DNA from: JABWBJ01 sp035646395
GTDB lineage: Bacteria > Gemmatimonadota > Gemmatimonadetes > Gemmatimonadales > Gemmatimonadaceae
DNA: 6,650 nt
NCBI GenBank assembly: GCA_035646395.1
Contig: DASRPK010000181.1
Location: 1-6,650 of the forward strand
Reading direction: 5' to 3'
The notes beneath the pieces were generated by a model, which worked only from the letters and a program-made list of their open reading frames with translations, did no database searches and was not told where the DNA came from. Position 1 is the stretch's first letter. Every line of letters starts with the position of its first letter. A program made the position numbers and the translations under genes. This document shows, piece after piece, positions 6,263-6,650 of this stretch.

Positions 6263-6292
6263 GTTGAAGGACTCCATGCGTGAGCCTTCAAC
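6263..6292 (+). terminator. Hairpin downstream of the YidC-like/lipoprotein pair, candidate terminator
   Basis: GTTGAAGG (6263-6270) pairs perfectly with CCTTCAAC (6285-6292). Past a bulged A, CTC (6272-6274) pairs with GAG (6282-6284), leaving a 7-nt loop. No U-tract follows on the plus strand, so it may be a transcript-end stabiliser and not an intrinsic terminator. Confidence 0.4.
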
Positions 6293-6297
6293 AAGAA

Positions 6298-6321
6298 TGG
6301 TTGATCGGCGCAGATCAACCA
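6298..6321 (-). terminator. Perfect 9-bp hairpin, candidate intrinsic terminator for dinB
   Basis: TGGTTGATC (6298-6306) and GATCAACCA (6313-6321) form a perfect 9-bp stem with a 6-nt loop. Read on the minus strand, the direction of dinB, the stem is followed by TTCTTGTT, which resembles a broken U-tract. It lies about 126 nt past the dinB stop. The stem is not very GC-rich, so termination strength is uncertain. Confidence 0.5.
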
Positions 6322-6350
6322 ACTTGTCATGACTTGCGACGCGCGATGAG

Positions 6351-6379
6351 TGCCGAATCTCGCTCGAAACGATTCGGCA
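6351..6379. terminator. Third hairpin of the convergent region
   Basis: TGCCGAATC (6351-6359) and GATTCGGCA (6371-6379) form a perfect 9-bp stem with an 11-nt loop. A short GTTT follows on the plus strand. It may serve either convergent transcript. A 10-bp palindrome TTCGCGCGAA follows at 6393-6402. The rest of 6184-6446 shows no credible gene. Confidence 0.4.
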
Positions 6380-6446
6380 GTTTCCGTAAGTGTTCGCGCG
6401 AATCCGCGTCCCAGGTGTTGCAGTTATCGGCCCTTATCCAAAAACG

Positions 6447-6650
6447 CTACTCTCCAACTAACGCACCGGGCACAATTCCCTTAGCGCCGAACTTCTTGCG
6501 TACCTTGTCCACCGTGCGGGCTATGGCCAGGTCGCGATCCGATTCAAGGCGCTGATCATCTGACGTAAACAGGTGGAGCTGGTCGGCCCGAGGATCCTCG
6601 GAGAGTGACGATAACGCGACACCGATAAGCCTCGCTGGAACGCGCCGGGC
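6447..6650 (-). CDS. dinB: DNA polymerase IV (DinB, Y-family), C-terminal fragment
   Basis: The minus strand is open from the right edge to a TAG at 6449-6447 and gives 67 residues without a start. The sequence RLIGVALSSLSEDP is the last strand of the Y-family little-finger domain. QLHLF (6581-6567) matches the beta-clamp-binding consensus QLxLF. The tail with a basic KVRKKFGAKGIVPGALV segment is typical of Pol IV C-termini (a .D.[IV]R.[KR][FY]G...I..G..L pattern). Pol IV performs error-prone translesion synthesis when tethered to the sliding clamp. ImuB also carries a QLxLF motif, but the short tail after it fits DinB better. The gene is convergent with the YidC-like/lipoprotein pair, 263 bp away. 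Confidence 0.85.
   Translation of the reverse strand, partial: ARRVPARLIGVALSSLSEDPRADQLHLFTSDDQRLESDRDLAIARTVDKVRKKFGAKGIVPGALVGE

Noticed and set aside
6280..6555. Plus-strand open frame of 91 codons near the right end
   Set aside because: It runs through the three-hairpin region and antisense into dinB, has no family resemblance and no ribosome binding site.

Overview
The window is GC-rich, densely coding bacterial DNA. Secreted proteins have Gram-negative-style lipoprotein or Sec signals, and several genes start with GTG. The gene mix suggests a soil-type bacterium such as Gemmatimonadota or Acidobacteriota: an exported imidazolonepropionase-like amidohydrolase whose signal peptide ends in 'ATAQ', a sulfatase with its maturase, a stand-alone 5'-3' exonuclease and a YpfJ-type metallopeptidase. 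No taxonomic marker is present, so this placement is tentative.

From about 4990 down to 1, all genes lie on the minus strand. In transcription order they are an exported amidohydrolase (4990-3764) and, 9 bp later, a stand-alone 5'-3' exonuclease/FEN (3754-2885). A 157-bp gap with a GC-rich imperfect palindrome follows. Next come a lipoprotein sulfatase with the CSPSR formylglycine motif (2727-1276) and, 5 bp later, a formylglycine-generating enzyme (FGE) with both catalytic cysteines (1270-218). After 83 bp the N-terminus of a YpfJ-like zinc metallopeptidase (134-1) runs off the left edge.

Right of an 84-bp divergent intergenic region, a plus-strand pair overlaps by ATGA: a short YidC/Oxa1-type membrane insertase (5075-5734) and a small predicted lipoprotein (5731-6183). 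A 263-bp convergent intergenic region follows (6184-6446). It holds a decamer tandem repeat and three perfect or near-perfect hairpins. The C-terminal 67 residues of DNA polymerase IV (DinB) enter from the right edge on the minus strand (6650-6447).

The clearest functional unit is the sulfatase-FGE pair: the second gene makes the catalytic formylglycine that the first needs. Both appear to be exported, which suggests maturation outside the cytoplasm. Three short degenerate tandem repeats sit at gene boundaries, with 7-, about 8- and 10-bp units. The 7-bp one is inside the 5' coding end of the FGE gene. I see no RNA gene, CRISPR array, insertion sequence or clear novel defence system.
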